Assembly: GCA_024236075.1 (NCBI GenBank)
Contig: JACKLE010000009.1
Coordinates: 43,531-107,530 of the forward strand
DNA: 64,000 nucleotides
Direction: 5' to 3'
Source of the DNA: Alphaproteobacteria bacterium
GTDB taxonomy: Bacteria; Pseudomonadota; Alphaproteobacteria; JACAEB01
The first letter of the stretch is position 1. Each line of letters opens with the position of its first letter. The position numbers and the translations under genes are program-made. The notes under the pieces are model-generated. The model did not search any database. It had not been told where the DNA came from and was given only the letters and a program-made list of their open reading frames with translations. Below, piece by piece: positions 25,393 to 36,914 of the stretch.

Positions 25393-25450
25393 GGCCCGCG
25401 CCGAAATCGCGGGCCCCAAAGGGCGCCATCCTTCGGGGACGGCGCCCTTT
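25393..25450. terminator. Two tandem hairpins between convergent bamE and hppA
   Basis: Hairpin 1 is ggcccgcg/cgcgggcc at 25393-25415. Hairpin 2 is aaagggcgcc/ggcgcccttt at 25418-25450 with a loop of 13 bases. Placement between two gene ends and the AAA/TTT at the base of the second stem suit termination in both directions. Confidence 0.7.
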
Positions 25451-25470
25451 GTGGTTTCAGCGGGGCGATT

Positions 25471-27609
<2,139 letters not shown>

Positions 27610-27881
27610 GACTTGGTCCTTCGTTCAGGTGTCATTGCGGTCCGCAGAGCTGCGAGCCGATGCGGCGTAGCCGGCAGGGCGTCGGAAAACATGAGGGCCG
27701 GAGAAGCGGCGCGCCCGGATCGTCCCGGCGCGGCCAGAGGCTGCCGCCTGGCGCTCGTTCCGGTCCCAGCCCTCAAAGGCCCGGACTCACGCTCCCTGTT
27801 CGCGGCGCGTGGGACAATGCCAAAGAAGACGAGTCGAGGCAACTGTCTGAAGCGCCGCACGAATCGCGGCTCTTCGCCCCG

Positions 27882-28394
27882 TCAGGCCGGACCGATGTCG
27901 AGCTGCTTGACGATGATCTGCGTCACCGTGCCCTTCTCGAGGACCCCGCTCGCCCGGGCCTTGAGCCGCGCGCGCATCAGGTCGACGTCGACCTGGCCGG
28001 AGCCGTCGGCCGTCGCGATCGAGCGGGAGAACATCTCCTTGAGGAAGGCGTCCTGGAGGAAGGGAATCTTCGCGCGCACGGTCCACACGTCGGTGCCGAT
28101 GACCTCCACCTGCAGCGTCATGTAGGCGTAGGAGAGTATGGTGCCGTCCTCGGCCGTCACCGGAACGACCATGACGGGAATGTCGACCTCGCGGGGCGCG
28201 TTGAAAAGGCCGCCGGAGGCGCTCTCCTCCTCCTTCCCGCCATGGGCTTCCTTCGCGTCCCCGTGCGATTCCTTGGCGGCGCCATGGCCTGCGCCCTTGT
28301 CGCCGGCGTCGGCCGCCATGGGGACCGGGATCGGCGCCAGAAGCGCGAAGAGGCTCAAAAAAGCGAGGGACGGCAGGCGGGCGGCACGCATCAC
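27882..28394 (-). CDS. Exported protein with His-rich linker, unknown
   Basis: A 170-residue protein. Residues 1-28 form a signal or membrane anchor, then a low-complexity His/Lys/Glu/Gly linker (about residues 32-62), then a compact domain of about 105 residues (REVDIPVMVVPV to the C-terminus). That domain, with mixed strands, then a helix and the ending VTQIIVKQLDIGPA, resembles FliL-type periplasmic domains in outline, but the match is too weak to name. The His-rich linker might bind metal. It lies just downstream of thiL on the same strand, 101 bp after it. Function is unknown. Confidence 0.65.
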   Translation of the reverse strand: MMRAARLPSLAFLSLFALLAPIPVPMAADAGDKGAGHGAAKESHGDAKEAHGGKEEESASGGLFNAPREVDIPVMVVPVTAEDGTILSYAYMTLQVEVIGTDVWTVRAKIPFLQDAFLKEMFSRSIATADGSGQVDVDLMRARLKARASGVLEKGTVTQIIVKQLDIGPA

Positions 28395-28495
28395 AGGCCT
28401 CGTGTCTTCATTTCTTGAAAACGGGCGAGGCTCAGTCTCTCAACGAAGGGTTAAGGCTTGGTGTGGGCGATGGGTAAACGCGGCGGGCGCGACGC

Positions 28496-29458
28496 TCAGA
28501 AATGGCGGTAGCCGCCCTCGGGGAGCGTCATCGCCATTCCCGCGCCGTCGAGCGCCGCGACCCCCGCGCCGTGCGCCACCCGCCCGATCTCGCTGACGGC
28601 GACGCCCGCGCCCGCCGCGCGTGCGGCGATCTCGGCCCGCCGGCCGGCCGGCGCGGCGAAGAGAATCTCGTAGTCGTCGCCGGCCGAGAGGATGTCCGCC
28701 CACGTCATGAGGCCTAGCCCGAGCGCCTCGCGGACGGCCGCGGAGAGGGGCACGCGGTCGGCCTCGATGCGGATGTTGACGCCCGATACGTCCGCCATGT
28801 GCCCGGCATCGGCGACGAGCCCGTCGGAAACGTCGAGCGCCGCGCTCGCGAGCCCCGCGAGGGCGGGCCCCAGGGACACGCGCGGCTCCGGCAGGCGGTA
28901 GCGCGCGGCGGCAAAATCCGCCAAAGCCGGCGAGAGCCCCGGCGCCGCGCCCGTCAGCGCGCGAAGGCCGAGGCCCGCATCGCCGATCGTTCCGCTCACG
29001 AAGAGAAGATCGCCGGGCCGCGCGCCGCCCCTGCGCAGCATCGCGCCGTCGGCCCAGCCGAAGGCCGTGAGCGAGAACGTGGCCGGCCCGGGCGTCGCCA
29101 CCGTGTCGCCGCCGAGGAGCTTCACCCCGAAGCGCGCCTGGTCCTCGCCGAGGCCGCGCGCGAAGGCGGCGATCGCCTCTTCCCCCGTTCCCTTCGGAAA
29201 GGCGACCGTCAGCACATAGTGGGCGGGCCGCGCGCCCTTCGCGGCGAGGTCGGAGAGATTGACGCGCAGAAGCTTCCTCGCGACGAGGTCGGGCGGGTCG
29301 TCGGGAAGGAAATGCACGCCCTCGACGATGGCGTCCGCCGTGACGACGAGATCCTTGCCCGGCACGAGCGGGATCGTCGCCGCGTCGTCGGTGAGGGCGA
29401 GCCCCTCGGGCGCGGCGAGCGGCGCGAAATATCTGGCGATGAGCGCGAACTCGTCCAT
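28496..29458 (-). CDS. thiL: Thiamine-monophosphate kinase
   Basis: A 320-residue enzyme that phosphorylates thiamine monophosphate to thiamine diphosphate with ATP. Family signatures are the N-terminal LTDDAA, VVTADAIVEGVHF, VNLSDLAAKGARP, LLGGDTV and LDVSDGLVADAGH. ATG at 29458 gives the family's standard N-terminus; the frame is open further upstream but out of homology. Often nusB precedes thiL; here a cytochrome c gene does, 14 bp upstream on the same strand. Confidence 0.95.
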   Translation of the reverse strand: MDEFALIARYFAPLAAPEGLALTDDAATIPLVPGKDLVVTADAIVEGVHFLPDDPPDLVARKLLRVNLSDLAAKGARPAHYVLTVAFPKGTGEEAIAAFARGLGEDQARFGVKLLGGDTVATPGPATFSLTAFGWADGAMLRRGGARPGDLLFVSGTIGDAGLGLRALTGAAPGLSPALADFAAARYRLPEPRVSLGPALAGLASAALDVSDGLVADAGHMADVSGVNIRIEADRVPLSAAVREALGLGLMTWADILSAGDDYEILFAAPAGRRAEIAARAAGAGVAVSEIGRVAHGAGVAALDGAGMAMTLPEGGYRHF

Positions 29459-29472
29459 GGCCCGCGGAGGCC

Positions 29473-29871
29473 TCACTGGCCCGGCGGCGCTCCGAGGGAG
29501 CGGAGATAGGCGATGATGCTCGCCCGGTCCTCGGGCTTGGCGACGGCGATGACCATCGCCGTCCCGGGCACGGTCGCGCGCGGATTGGCGAGGAAGGCGT
29601 CGAGCTTCTCGGCCGTCCAGGCGAAGCCCGCCGCCTTCAGCGCCGGCGAATAGGCGAAGCCCGCGACGCTCGCCGCCGGACGCCCGACGATGCCGACGAG
29701 ATGGGGCCCGGCAAGATTGCGCGGCGCGTCCGGGACGTGGCAGGAGCCGCACATCACCTTGAAGAGCCGCTCGCCGCGCGCGGCGTCCTGCGCCGCGGCG
29801 GGCGCCGCCGACAGACCCGCGAGCGCGAGGCCCAGAAGGGCCCGCCTCCAAATGCCGTTCCGAAACGTCAC
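29473..29871 (-). CDS. Periplasmic class I cytochrome c
   Basis: A 132-residue monoheme cytochrome c. A signal peptide ends near residue 27 (PAAAQ-DAA). The heme-binding motif is CGSCH with the histidine ligand, and a methionine ligand is expected in VPGTAMVI, followed by the C-terminal helix DRASIIAYLRSL. GTG at 29871 is the start, with GAGGAGG about 8 bp upstream. It lies downstream of a diheme lipoprotein and the iorB-iorA genes in one leftward run, so it probably takes electrons from the molybdoenzyme to the respiratory chain. Confidence 0.9.
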   Translation of the reverse strand: MTFRNGIWRRALLGLALAGLSAAPAAAQDAARGERLFKVMCGSCHVPDAPRNLAGPHLVGIVGRPAASVAGFAYSPALKAAGFAWTAEKLDAFLANPRATVPGTAMVIAVAKPEDRASIIAYLRSLGAPPGQ

Positions 29872-29909
29872 GTGTCGCCCTCCTCGCCTTCGGGCCAAGA
29901 TGGGCCGCC

Positions 29910-30551
29910 TCAGGGCGCGGGGCAATGGGCCCCGGTCTCGACCCAGGCCGCGACCAGCGCGCCGAAGGTCGCCTGGTCCCCGGGCGCGGGCGCCCGGCCC
30001 TCGCCCGGCTCCCACCCCCAGCCCACGAGCGAGTCCTTGCCCATATGCTCGACGAGCGCCTCGAGCGTGCGCCCGCCATTGCGGCTCGGGTCCTTGATCT
30101 GCGCGCAGATCTCCGCCGCGGGCACGCCGGCCCAGGCCATTTCGAGGGGCGCGAGGCCCCAGTGGGGATGCCCGGGAATAGAGCCCGGCGAGCCCGCGAA
30201 GGCGACGTTCGTCGCGCCGTGGCAGGTCGAGCACATCATGCCGGGCGGCCCGTGCCCGTTGGCGCCCCGCGCGACGGGCGGCTCGTGCGGACGCATGCTC
30301 TCGCCCTGCGTCGGCGTGTCGCCCCGCGGATGGCAGTTAAGGCAGCGCGGATGGGCGATGACCTTCGCCATCTCGCCGAAGAGCGCCGCCGAGCGCTCGG
30401 CGGGATCGGCGATGGCGGAGAAGGCCGCGACCGTCTTGAGCCCGAGGACCTCCAGCGGGCCCTCGGGGACCTTCGCTTCCTCCTTCTTCTCGCCGCACGC
30501 GGCAAGGGCGAGGAGCGTCGCGAGGGCTACGAGGCATGCCGTCCTGCGCAT
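29910..30551 (-). CDS. Diheme cytochrome c-like lipoprotein
   Basis: A 213-residue exported protein with a lipoprotein signal (LALAAC, Cys about 19). Two heme motifs are visible, CLNCH and CSTCH, and a further lone cysteine near the C-terminus. The early part shows HPRCLNCHPRGDTPTQ and later GHPHWGLAPLEMAW, a pattern seen in cytochrome-like subunits encoded beside isoquinoline-1-oxidoreductase genes. It is 12 bp downstream of iorB on the same strand, so it likely relays electrons from the molybdoenzyme to the small cytochrome c encoded next. Membrane anchoring in the periplasm is inferred from the lipobox. Confidence 0.85.
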   Translation of the reverse strand: MRRTACLVALATLLALAACGEKKEEAKVPEGPLEVLGLKTVAAFSAIADPAERSAALFGEMAKVIAHPRCLNCHPRGDTPTQGESMRPHEPPVARGANGHGPPGMMCSTCHGATNVAFAGSPGSIPGHPHWGLAPLEMAWAGVPAAEICAQIKDPSRNGGRTLEALVEHMGKDSLVGWGWEPGEGRAPAPGDQATFGALVAAWVETGAHCPAP

Positions 30552-30563
30552 GGGTCCCCTCCC

Positions 30564-32741
30564 CTACACCGCCGCCACGACGGGCAGCCGGCGCGGCGTT
30601 CGCCCCGTGAGGCGGCGCATCGCATTGGCGACCGCCGGCGCGATGGGCGGCACGCCCGGCTCGCCGACGCCGGTCGGATTCTCCGTCGACGGAACGATCG
30701 CGACCTCGACCTCGGGCATCTCGCCGATGCGCAGCGAGCGGTAGTCGTGGAAGTTCGACTGGCGCACCGCCCCGCCCGCCTCGAGCGTGATCTCGTCGAA
30801 GAGCATGGCGCCGAGCCCGTAGCCGATGCCGCCCTCCATCTGGGCCGCGACGACGTTCGGGTTCACGGCCAGCCCGCAGTCGACGGCGCACCAGACGCGG
30901 TGCACGCGCGGCACGCCGCCCTCGATCGAGACCTCGGCGATCTGCGCGACATAGCTGTTGAAGGAGTGGACGGCGGCGACGCCGAAGGCGCGCCCTTCGC
31001 CCGGCGCCCTGCCCCAGCCGGCGATCTCCGCCGCGCGCGAGAGGACGCCGGCAAGGCGCGGCTCCTCGGCGAGCAGCGCGAGGCGGCCCTCGACCGGATC
31101 CTTGCCGCCGCGCTCGAGCAGCTCGTCGAGGAAGGTCTCGACCGCATAGCCGGTATGGGTGTGGCCGACCGAGCGCCACCACAGCGTGGTGACGGGGCTC
31201 GGAAGGGTGTGCACCGAGACGTGCAGGTTGGGGATCGCGTAATGCAGGTCGGACGCGCCTTCGACCATGGTCGGGTCGATGCCGTTCTGCACCATGCCCT
31301 CGAAAGGCGAGCCCGCGAGGAAGGACTGGCCGGCGATGACCTGCTCCCAGGCGAGGATGGCGCCGTCCGGCGCGACGAGGCCGCGCAGGCGATGGGCCAT
31401 CAGCGGACGGTAATAGCCGCCGCGAATGTCGTCCTCGCGCGTCCACATGAGCTTCACCGGCCGCGTGCCTCCGGCCGCCATGAAGGCCTGCGCGGCCTCG
31501 GCGGCGAGATGGGAGGTCGGCTGCGCGCGCCGCCCGAAGCTGCCGCCCGCGAGCATGGTGTGGATCGCGACCTTGGCGGGCTCCACGCCGCACACGGCGG
31601 CGATGGTGCCCTGGTCGAGCGTCTGGATCTGGCTTCCCATCCAGGCCTCGATGCCGTCCTCGGAACGCGCGATCACCGCGTCGAGCGGCTCCATCGGCGC
31701 ATGGGCGAGATAGGGGAAGAGATACTCCGCCTGCAGAATGGTGCCTTCGCCCTTGAAGGCCTCGTCGACGGAGCCGGCCTCGCGCGCAAGCGCGCCGCGT
31801 CCGCGCGCGGCCTCCTGGGCCGCCGCCGCGATCTCCGCGCTCGAGCGCGTCTCCGCGCCCGTCTCGTCCCAGGCGACCGCGAGCGCCCGCCGGCCCTTCA
31901 GCGCCGCGAAGGTCGTCTCGGCATAGACCGCGACGCCCGAGCCGAGCGTCTTGACGTCGACGACGCCCGGCACCGCGCGCGCCGCCGTCTCGTCGACCGA
32001 GGCGACCTTCGCCCCGAGCTTGTCCGGGTGGGCGACGACGGCGGTGAGCATGCCGTCGCGATAGACGTCGAGCGTGAACAGCGCCGAGCCGTCGAGCTTG
32101 CCGCCCGTGTCGAGCTTCGGCATGTCCTTGCCGATATAGACGAAGCGGTCCGGCGTCTTGAGCGCGGGCTCGGCCGGCGGGGCTTCCTGCGCGGCCGCCT
32201 CGGCGAGCGCGCCGAAGCCAGAGGACCTGCCCGTCGCCTCGTGCGCGACGACGCCTTTCGCGACCGTGATCTCCGCGGGCGGAACGCTCCACGCCTTCGC
32301 CGCGGCGGCGACGAGCATCACGCGCGCGGCGGCGCCCGCCTTGCGCATCAGCTCGTAGGAGACCGCCATCGCGGTCGAGCCGCCCGTGCCCTGGATGGGC
32401 CCGAAGGCCGCGTTGGCGTAGAGCGTCGCGTCGGCCGGCGCGTGCTCGGCGCGGATCTGCGCCCAGTCGGCGTCGAGCTCCTCGGCGACGAGCGTCGCGA
32501 GGCCCGTGAAGGGTCCCTGCCCGAACTCGATATGCTTGATCAGCACCGTGACCGTGTCGTCGGTGGCGATGCGCACGAAGGCGTTCGGCGCGAAGCTCTG
32601 CGCGCCCGCCTCGCCGGCGAGCACCTTGGCCGCGCCCGACTGGGCGAGCGATTTGAGCGGAAGCGCGACCGCGACGACGAGCGCGCCCGTGCCGCCGAGG
32701 AAGGCCCGGCGCGAAGGGCTCTCGAGCCCGAGCTTTGCCAT
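30564..32741 (-). CDS. iorB: Molybdopterin-binding aldehyde/N-heterocycle oxidoreductase large subunit (IorB-like)
   Basis: A 725-residue molybdenum hydroxylase large subunit of the isoquinoline 1-oxidoreductase beta type. The N-terminus has a twin-arginine signal (SRRAFLGG, then hydrophobic), so the enzyme is exported folded. The molybdopterin-binding pattern GGSFGRR and the C-terminal active-site glutamate motif GVGEPGVPP are present. ATG at 32741 is 5 bp after the iorA stop. It hydroxylates an N-heterocycle or oxidises an aldehyde with water as oxygen donor. The substrate is not known. Cytochromes encoded downstream are probable electron acceptors. Confidence 0.9.
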   Translation of the reverse strand: MAKLGLESPSRRAFLGGTGALVVAVALPLKSLAQSGAAKVLAGEAGAQSFAPNAFVRIATDDTVTVLIKHIEFGQGPFTGLATLVAEELDADWAQIRAEHAPADATLYANAAFGPIQGTGGSTAMAVSYELMRKAGAAARVMLVAAAAKAWSVPPAEITVAKGVVAHEATGRSSGFGALAEAAAQEAPPAEPALKTPDRFVYIGKDMPKLDTGGKLDGSALFTLDVYRDGMLTAVVAHPDKLGAKVASVDETAARAVPGVVDVKTLGSGVAVYAETTFAALKGRRALAVAWDETGAETRSSAEIAAAAQEAARGRGALAREAGSVDEAFKGEGTILQAEYLFPYLAHAPMEPLDAVIARSEDGIEAWMGSQIQTLDQGTIAAVCGVEPAKVAIHTMLAGGSFGRRAQPTSHLAAEAAQAFMAAGGTRPVKLMWTREDDIRGGYYRPLMAHRLRGLVAPDGAILAWEQVIAGQSFLAGSPFEGMVQNGIDPTMVEGASDLHYAIPNLHVSVHTLPSPVTTLWWRSVGHTHTGYAVETFLDELLERGGKDPVEGRLALLAEEPRLAGVLSRAAEIAGWGRAPGEGRAFGVAAVHSFNSYVAQIAEVSIEGGVPRVHRVWCAVDCGLAVNPNVVAAQMEGGIGYGLGAMLFDEITLEAGGAVRQSNFHDYRSLRIGEMPEVEVAIVPSTENPTGVGEPGVPPIAPAVANAMRRLTGRTPRRLPVVAAV

Positions 32742-32746
32742 GACGC

Positions 32747-33208
<462 letters not shown>

Positions 33209-33369
33209 CGTCCGCCTCCTCCTGCCTTGAACGAGGCGCGAGCCCCGCGACGCTTCGACTTAAATCCGATCGGCACGCACATTCAAGCGAGCGCGCTCAC
33301 CATGACGTAGTAGCCATCCGGATCGCGCAGCCGGCGTCGGGCGTCGATGCGCCGGGGCGCAGCCTAAAT

Positions 33370-33528
33370 CCCTCTCCCGGCGGGAGAGGGATACGAGACT
33401 TGGCGCTCCGATTTCGGAGCGCCTCGGTCGCAGTCGGGTGAGGGGCGCGCCCGGTCTTGGAAAACGGCAGTGCACCGCCCACGCGCCGGCCCCCTCATCC
33501 TGTCCTTCTCCCGATGGGAGAAGGAACC
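33370..33528. repeat. Intergenic compound palindromic repeat, copy 2
   Basis: About 159 bp in the 358-bp gap between iorA and the aldehyde dehydrogenase gene, with the same three hairpins as the 4636-4793 copy: ccctctccc/gggagaggg (33370-33390), ggcgctccg/cggagcgcc (33402-33423) and ccttctccc/gggagaagg (33504-33524). The last position of the middle stem is swapped (C-G in copy 1, G-C here), keeping pairing. The flanks of the gap hold no gene I can support. Confidence 0.75.
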
Positions 33529-33566
33529 CAGGCGGCGCCGGCCCGCGCCTTCGGGGCCGGCCGTGC

Positions 33567-34994
33567 TCAGGCGCCCCAGCCCAGGGCCGCCTTGACCTCG
33601 AGGAACTCCTTGAGGCCCTCGGGGCCCCATTCGCGCCCGTTGCCCGACTGCTTGTAGCCGCCGAAGGGCGCCATGAAGTCCGGGCCCGCCCCGTTGAGGT
33701 GCACATTGCCCGCCCGGATGCGCCTCGCGACCTCGCGCACCTTTTCCGGATTGCCGCCCGAGACGTAGCTCGAGAGGCCGTAGGGCGTGTCGTTGGCGAT
33801 GGCGATCGCCTCCTCCTCGGTCTCGTAGGGAAGGATCGAGAGCACGGGGCCGAAGATCTCCTCCCGCGCGATCGTCATGTCGTTGCGCACATTCGCGAAG
33901 ACCGTGGGGCGCACATAGTAGCCGCGATTGAGGCCGTCGGGACGGCCGAGGCCGCCGGCGACGAGGTCCGCGCCCTCCTGGATGCCCTTCTCGATGAGGC
34001 TTTGGATCTTGTTGTACTGAACCTCGCTCACCACGGGGCCCATATAGGTGCCCTGCGCCTTCGGATCGCCGACCGCGACCTTCTCCGCGGTGGCCTTGGC
34101 GATGGCGACGGCCTGATCGTGCTGACCGCGCTGCACGAGCATGCGGGTCGGCGCGTTGCAGGACTGGCCCGAATTGGTCATGACGCTCATCACGCCGCCG
34201 CCGACCGCCTTGGCGAGATCGGCATCGGGCAGGATGATGTTCGGCGACTTGCCGCCGAGCTCCTGCGCCACGCGCTTCACCGTGTCCGCGGCGGCCTTGG
34301 CGACGAGGATGCCCGCGCGCGTCGAGCCCGTGAACGACATCATGTCGACGCCCGGATGGCTCGACAGCGCCGTGCCGACGCCCGCCCCGTCGCCGTTGAC
34401 GAGGTTGAAGACGCCCTTCGGCACCCCGGCCTCGTGCAGGATCTCGGCGAGGATCGCGGCATTGTAGGGCGCGACCTCGGAGGGCTTCAGCACCATGGTG
34501 CAGCCCGCGCCGAGCGCCGGCGCGACCTTGCACATGATCTGGTTCACCGGCCAGTTCCACGGCGTGATCATGCCGACGACGCCGACCGGCTCTTTGAGGA
34601 GGCGCAGCTTTCCGTGGCTCTCCTCGAAGGGATAGGTCTTGAGGATCTCGACCATGGTGGAGATGTGGGCAAGGCCCGTCGCGGCCTGCGCCTTCTCGGC
34701 GAGCCACAGGGGCGCGCCCATCTCCTCGGAGATGACCTCGGCGATCTCCTTGTAGCGCTTCTGATAGACGCCGGCGATCTTCTCCAGAAGCGCGCGGCGC
34801 TCGTCGACGCTCGTGCGCGAGAAGCTCTCGAATGCCGCGCGCGCGGCGCGCACCGCCTTGTCCACGTCCCCCGCCGAGCCGAGCGCGATCTTGCCCATCG
34901 GCTCTTCCGTGGCCGGATTGATGACGTCGAGCGTGCGGCGCTCCACCGGGTCGATCCATTGCCCGTCTATGTAGAATTTGAGGACGTTTCGCAT
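33567..34994 (-). CDS. NAD(P)+-dependent aldehyde dehydrogenase family protein
   Basis: A 475-residue aldehyde dehydrogenase. The catalytic cysteine lies in NSGQSCNAPTRM, the general-base glutamate in QELGGKSPN, and the cofactor-binding part includes TPWNWPVNQ and FTGSTRAG. ATG at 34994 with AGGGAGC upstream gives the family's usual N-terminus; the longer frame upstream is Arg/Pro-rich and unlikely. It oxidises an aldehyde to an acid in the cytoplasm. Its neighbours are the iorA gene on the same strand beyond a repeat, and the divergent leucine-degradation-like operon. The substrate is unknown. Confidence 0.92.
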   Translation of the reverse strand: MRNVLKFYIDGQWIDPVERRTLDVINPATEEPMGKIALGSAGDVDKAVRAARAAFESFSRTSVDERRALLEKIAGVYQKRYKEIAEVISEEMGAPLWLAEKAQAATGLAHISTMVEILKTYPFEESHGKLRLLKEPVGVVGMITPWNWPVNQIMCKVAPALGAGCTMVLKPSEVAPYNAAILAEILHEAGVPKGVFNLVNGDGAGVGTALSSHPGVDMMSFTGSTRAGILVAKAAADTVKRVAQELGGKSPNIILPDADLAKAVGGGVMSVMTNSGQSCNAPTRMLVQRGQHDQAVAIAKATAEKVAVGDPKAQGTYMGPVVSEVQYNKIQSLIEKGIQEGADLVAGGLGRPDGLNRGYYVRPTVFANVRNDMTIAREEIFGPVLSILPYETEEEAIAIANDTPYGLSSYVSGGNPEKVREVARRIRAGNVHLNGAGPDFMAPFGGYKQSGNGREWGPEGLKEFLEVKAALGWGA

Positions 34995-35269
34995 CGGCTT
35001 CTGCTCCCTTGCGCATGAGGGGCGGTGCGGCCGAGCGGTCGGCGCGCGCATCGCCAGGTCGGGGCCCGCCGCCGGAAATGCCGGCGGCATCGCCTCGGGG
35101 CCGGGCCCGGGCGCGCCGGTCCGGCCTTGAAGATCGCGGCTAGGACAGCACAGCGTCCAGCTTCGTGGCAAGCCGCGCCCCTTGACGGCAGACCTGCGCG
35201 CGCCGCACAACTTGCCGCGCCCCTCGCCGCGTGCCCGCGCTTGGCCCACGACTGACCCTGGTCATCGAA

Positions 35270-36877
35270 TTGCCCCGCCTGACGAGCCACATAGCGACCC
35301 GCAGCACCGAGTTTCGCGCGAACGAGGCGGCGATGGCCGCCCTCGTCGAGGAGCTCGGCGCGCGCGCCCGCGCCATCGCGGAGGGCGGCGGCGCGCGGGC
35401 GCGCGAGCGCCACAAGGCGGCCGGAAAGCTCCTCGCGCGCGAGCGCGTCGCCCGCCTTCTCGACGCCGCCAGCCCCTTCCTCGAGCTCGGCCAGTTCGCG
35501 GCCCACGAGGTCTATGACGAGCCCCTGCCGGCGGCGGGCATCGTCACGGGCATCGGCCGCGTCGAGGGGCGCGAGTGCATGATCGTCGCGAACGACGCGA
35601 CGGTGAAGGGCGGCACCTATCATCCGCTCACGGTGAAGAAGCACCTGCGCGCGCAGGAGATCGCGCTCGAGAACCGCCTGCCCTGCCTCTATCTCGTCGA
35701 GAGCGGTGGCGCCTTCCTGCCGCTCCAGGCGGACGTCTTTCCGGACAAGGAGCATTTCGGGCGCATCTTCTACAACCAGGCGAACCTCTCGGCCGCCGGC
35801 ATCCCGCAGATCGCGGTCGTGCACGGCTCCTCGACCGCCGGGGGGGCCTATGTGCCGGCCATGTGCGACGAGGCCGTCATCGTCAAAAATCAGGGCACGG
35901 TCTTCCTCGGCGGCCCGCCGCTCGTCAAGGCCGCGACCGGCGAGAGCGTGAGCGCGGAGGAGCTCGGCGGCGCGGACGTCCATTGCCGCCAGTCCGGCGT
36001 CACGGATCACTATGCCGAGAGCGACGCGCATGCGCTCGACCTCTGCCGGCGCATCGTCGCGCGCCTCAACACCTCGAAGCGCGTCGACCTCGATCTCGCC
36101 GATCCCGCTCCGCCCGCCTTCGATCCGCGCGAGATCTACGGCGTCGTGCCCAAGGACACGCGCCAGCCCTACGACGCGCGCGAGATCGTCGCGCGCCTCG
36201 TCGACGCCTCCGACTTCGACGAGTTCAAGCGCCTCTATGGCTCCACCCTCGTCTGCGGCTTCGCGCGCCTTCAGGGCATGCCCGTGGGCATCCTCGCCAA
36301 TAACGGCATCCTCTTCTCCGAAAGCGCGCTCAAGGGCGCGCATTTCATCGAGCTGTGCGGCCAGCGCGGCATTCCGCTCGTCTTCCTGCAGAACATCACG
36401 GGCTTCATGGTGGGCCGCAAGGCGGAGGCCGGCGGCATCGCCAAGGACGGCGCGAAGCTCGTGACGGCGGTCGCGACGGCGCGCGTGCCGAAGCTCACGG
36501 TCATCGTGGGCGGCAGCTTCGGCGCGGGCAACTACGCGATGTGCGGGCGCGCCTATGGCGCCCGCTTCGTCTTCATGTGGCCGAACGCGCGCATCTCGGT
36601 GATGGGCGGCGAGCAGGCGGCGGCCGTGCTCGCGACGGTGCGCCGCGACGGCCTCGCCGCGCGCGGCGAATCCTGGCCGGCGCAGGAAGAGGAGAAGCTG
36701 CGCGCCGAGATCCGCGCGACCTACGAGGCGCAGGGCAGCCCCTATTACGCCTCGGCCCGCCTCTGGGACGACGGCATCATCGATCCCGCCGCGACACGCG
36801 ACGTGCTCGCCCTCGCGCTTTCCGCCGCGCTTAACGCGCCCGTCGAGCGCGCGCGCGGACCCCTTTTCAGGATGTGA
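35270..36877 (+). CDS. liuB: Acyl-CoA carboxylase carboxyltransferase subunit (methylcrotonoyl-CoA carboxylase beta-like)
   Basis: A 535-residue carboxyltransferase subunit. It transfers CO2 from biotin to an acyl-CoA, most likely 3-methylcrotonoyl-CoA. The family patterns are TGIGRVEGREC, LYLVESGGAFLPLQ, VHGSSTAGGAYVPAMCDE and NITGFMVGRKAE. TTG at 35270 is chosen because it gives the family's usual N-terminus (LPRLTSHIATRS) and length; a GTG at 35231 is the alternative and neither has a strong ribosome site. Together with the hydratase and biotin carboxylase genes downstream it forms a liuB-liuC-liuD-like operon for leucine degradation. Confidence 0.9.
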   Translation: MPRLTSHIATRSTEFRANEAAMAALVEELGARARAIAEGGGARARERHKAAGKLLARERVARLLDAASPFLELGQFAAHEVYDEPLPAAGIVTGIGRVEGRECMIVANDATVKGGTYHPLTVKKHLRAQEIALENRLPCLYLVESGGAFLPLQADVFPDKEHFGRIFYNQANLSAAGIPQIAVVHGSSTAGGAYVPAMCDEAVIVKNQGTVFLGGPPLVKAATGESVSAEELGGADVHCRQSGVTDHYAESDAHALDLCRRIVARLNTSKRVDLDLADPAPPAFDPREIYGVVPKDTRQPYDAREIVARLVDASDFDEFKRLYGSTLVCGFARLQGMPVGILANNGILFSESALKGAHFIELCGQRGIPLVFLQNITGFMVGRKAEAGGIAKDGAKLVTAVATARVPKLTVIVGGSFGAGNYAMCGRAYGARFVFMWPNARISVMGGEQAAAVLATVRRDGLAARGESWPAQEEEKLRAEIRATYEAQGSPYYASARLWDDGIIDPAATRDVLALALSAALNAPVERARGPLFRM

Positions 36878-36914
36878 CCGGCGCGAGGCGCCCGAAAGCC
36901 CGGAGGCCGACGCC

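Noticed and set aside
27610..27881. Small gene between hppA and the exported protein
   Set aside because: Short frames here lack ribosome sites and are Arg/Ala/Pro-rich; nothing supports a gene.
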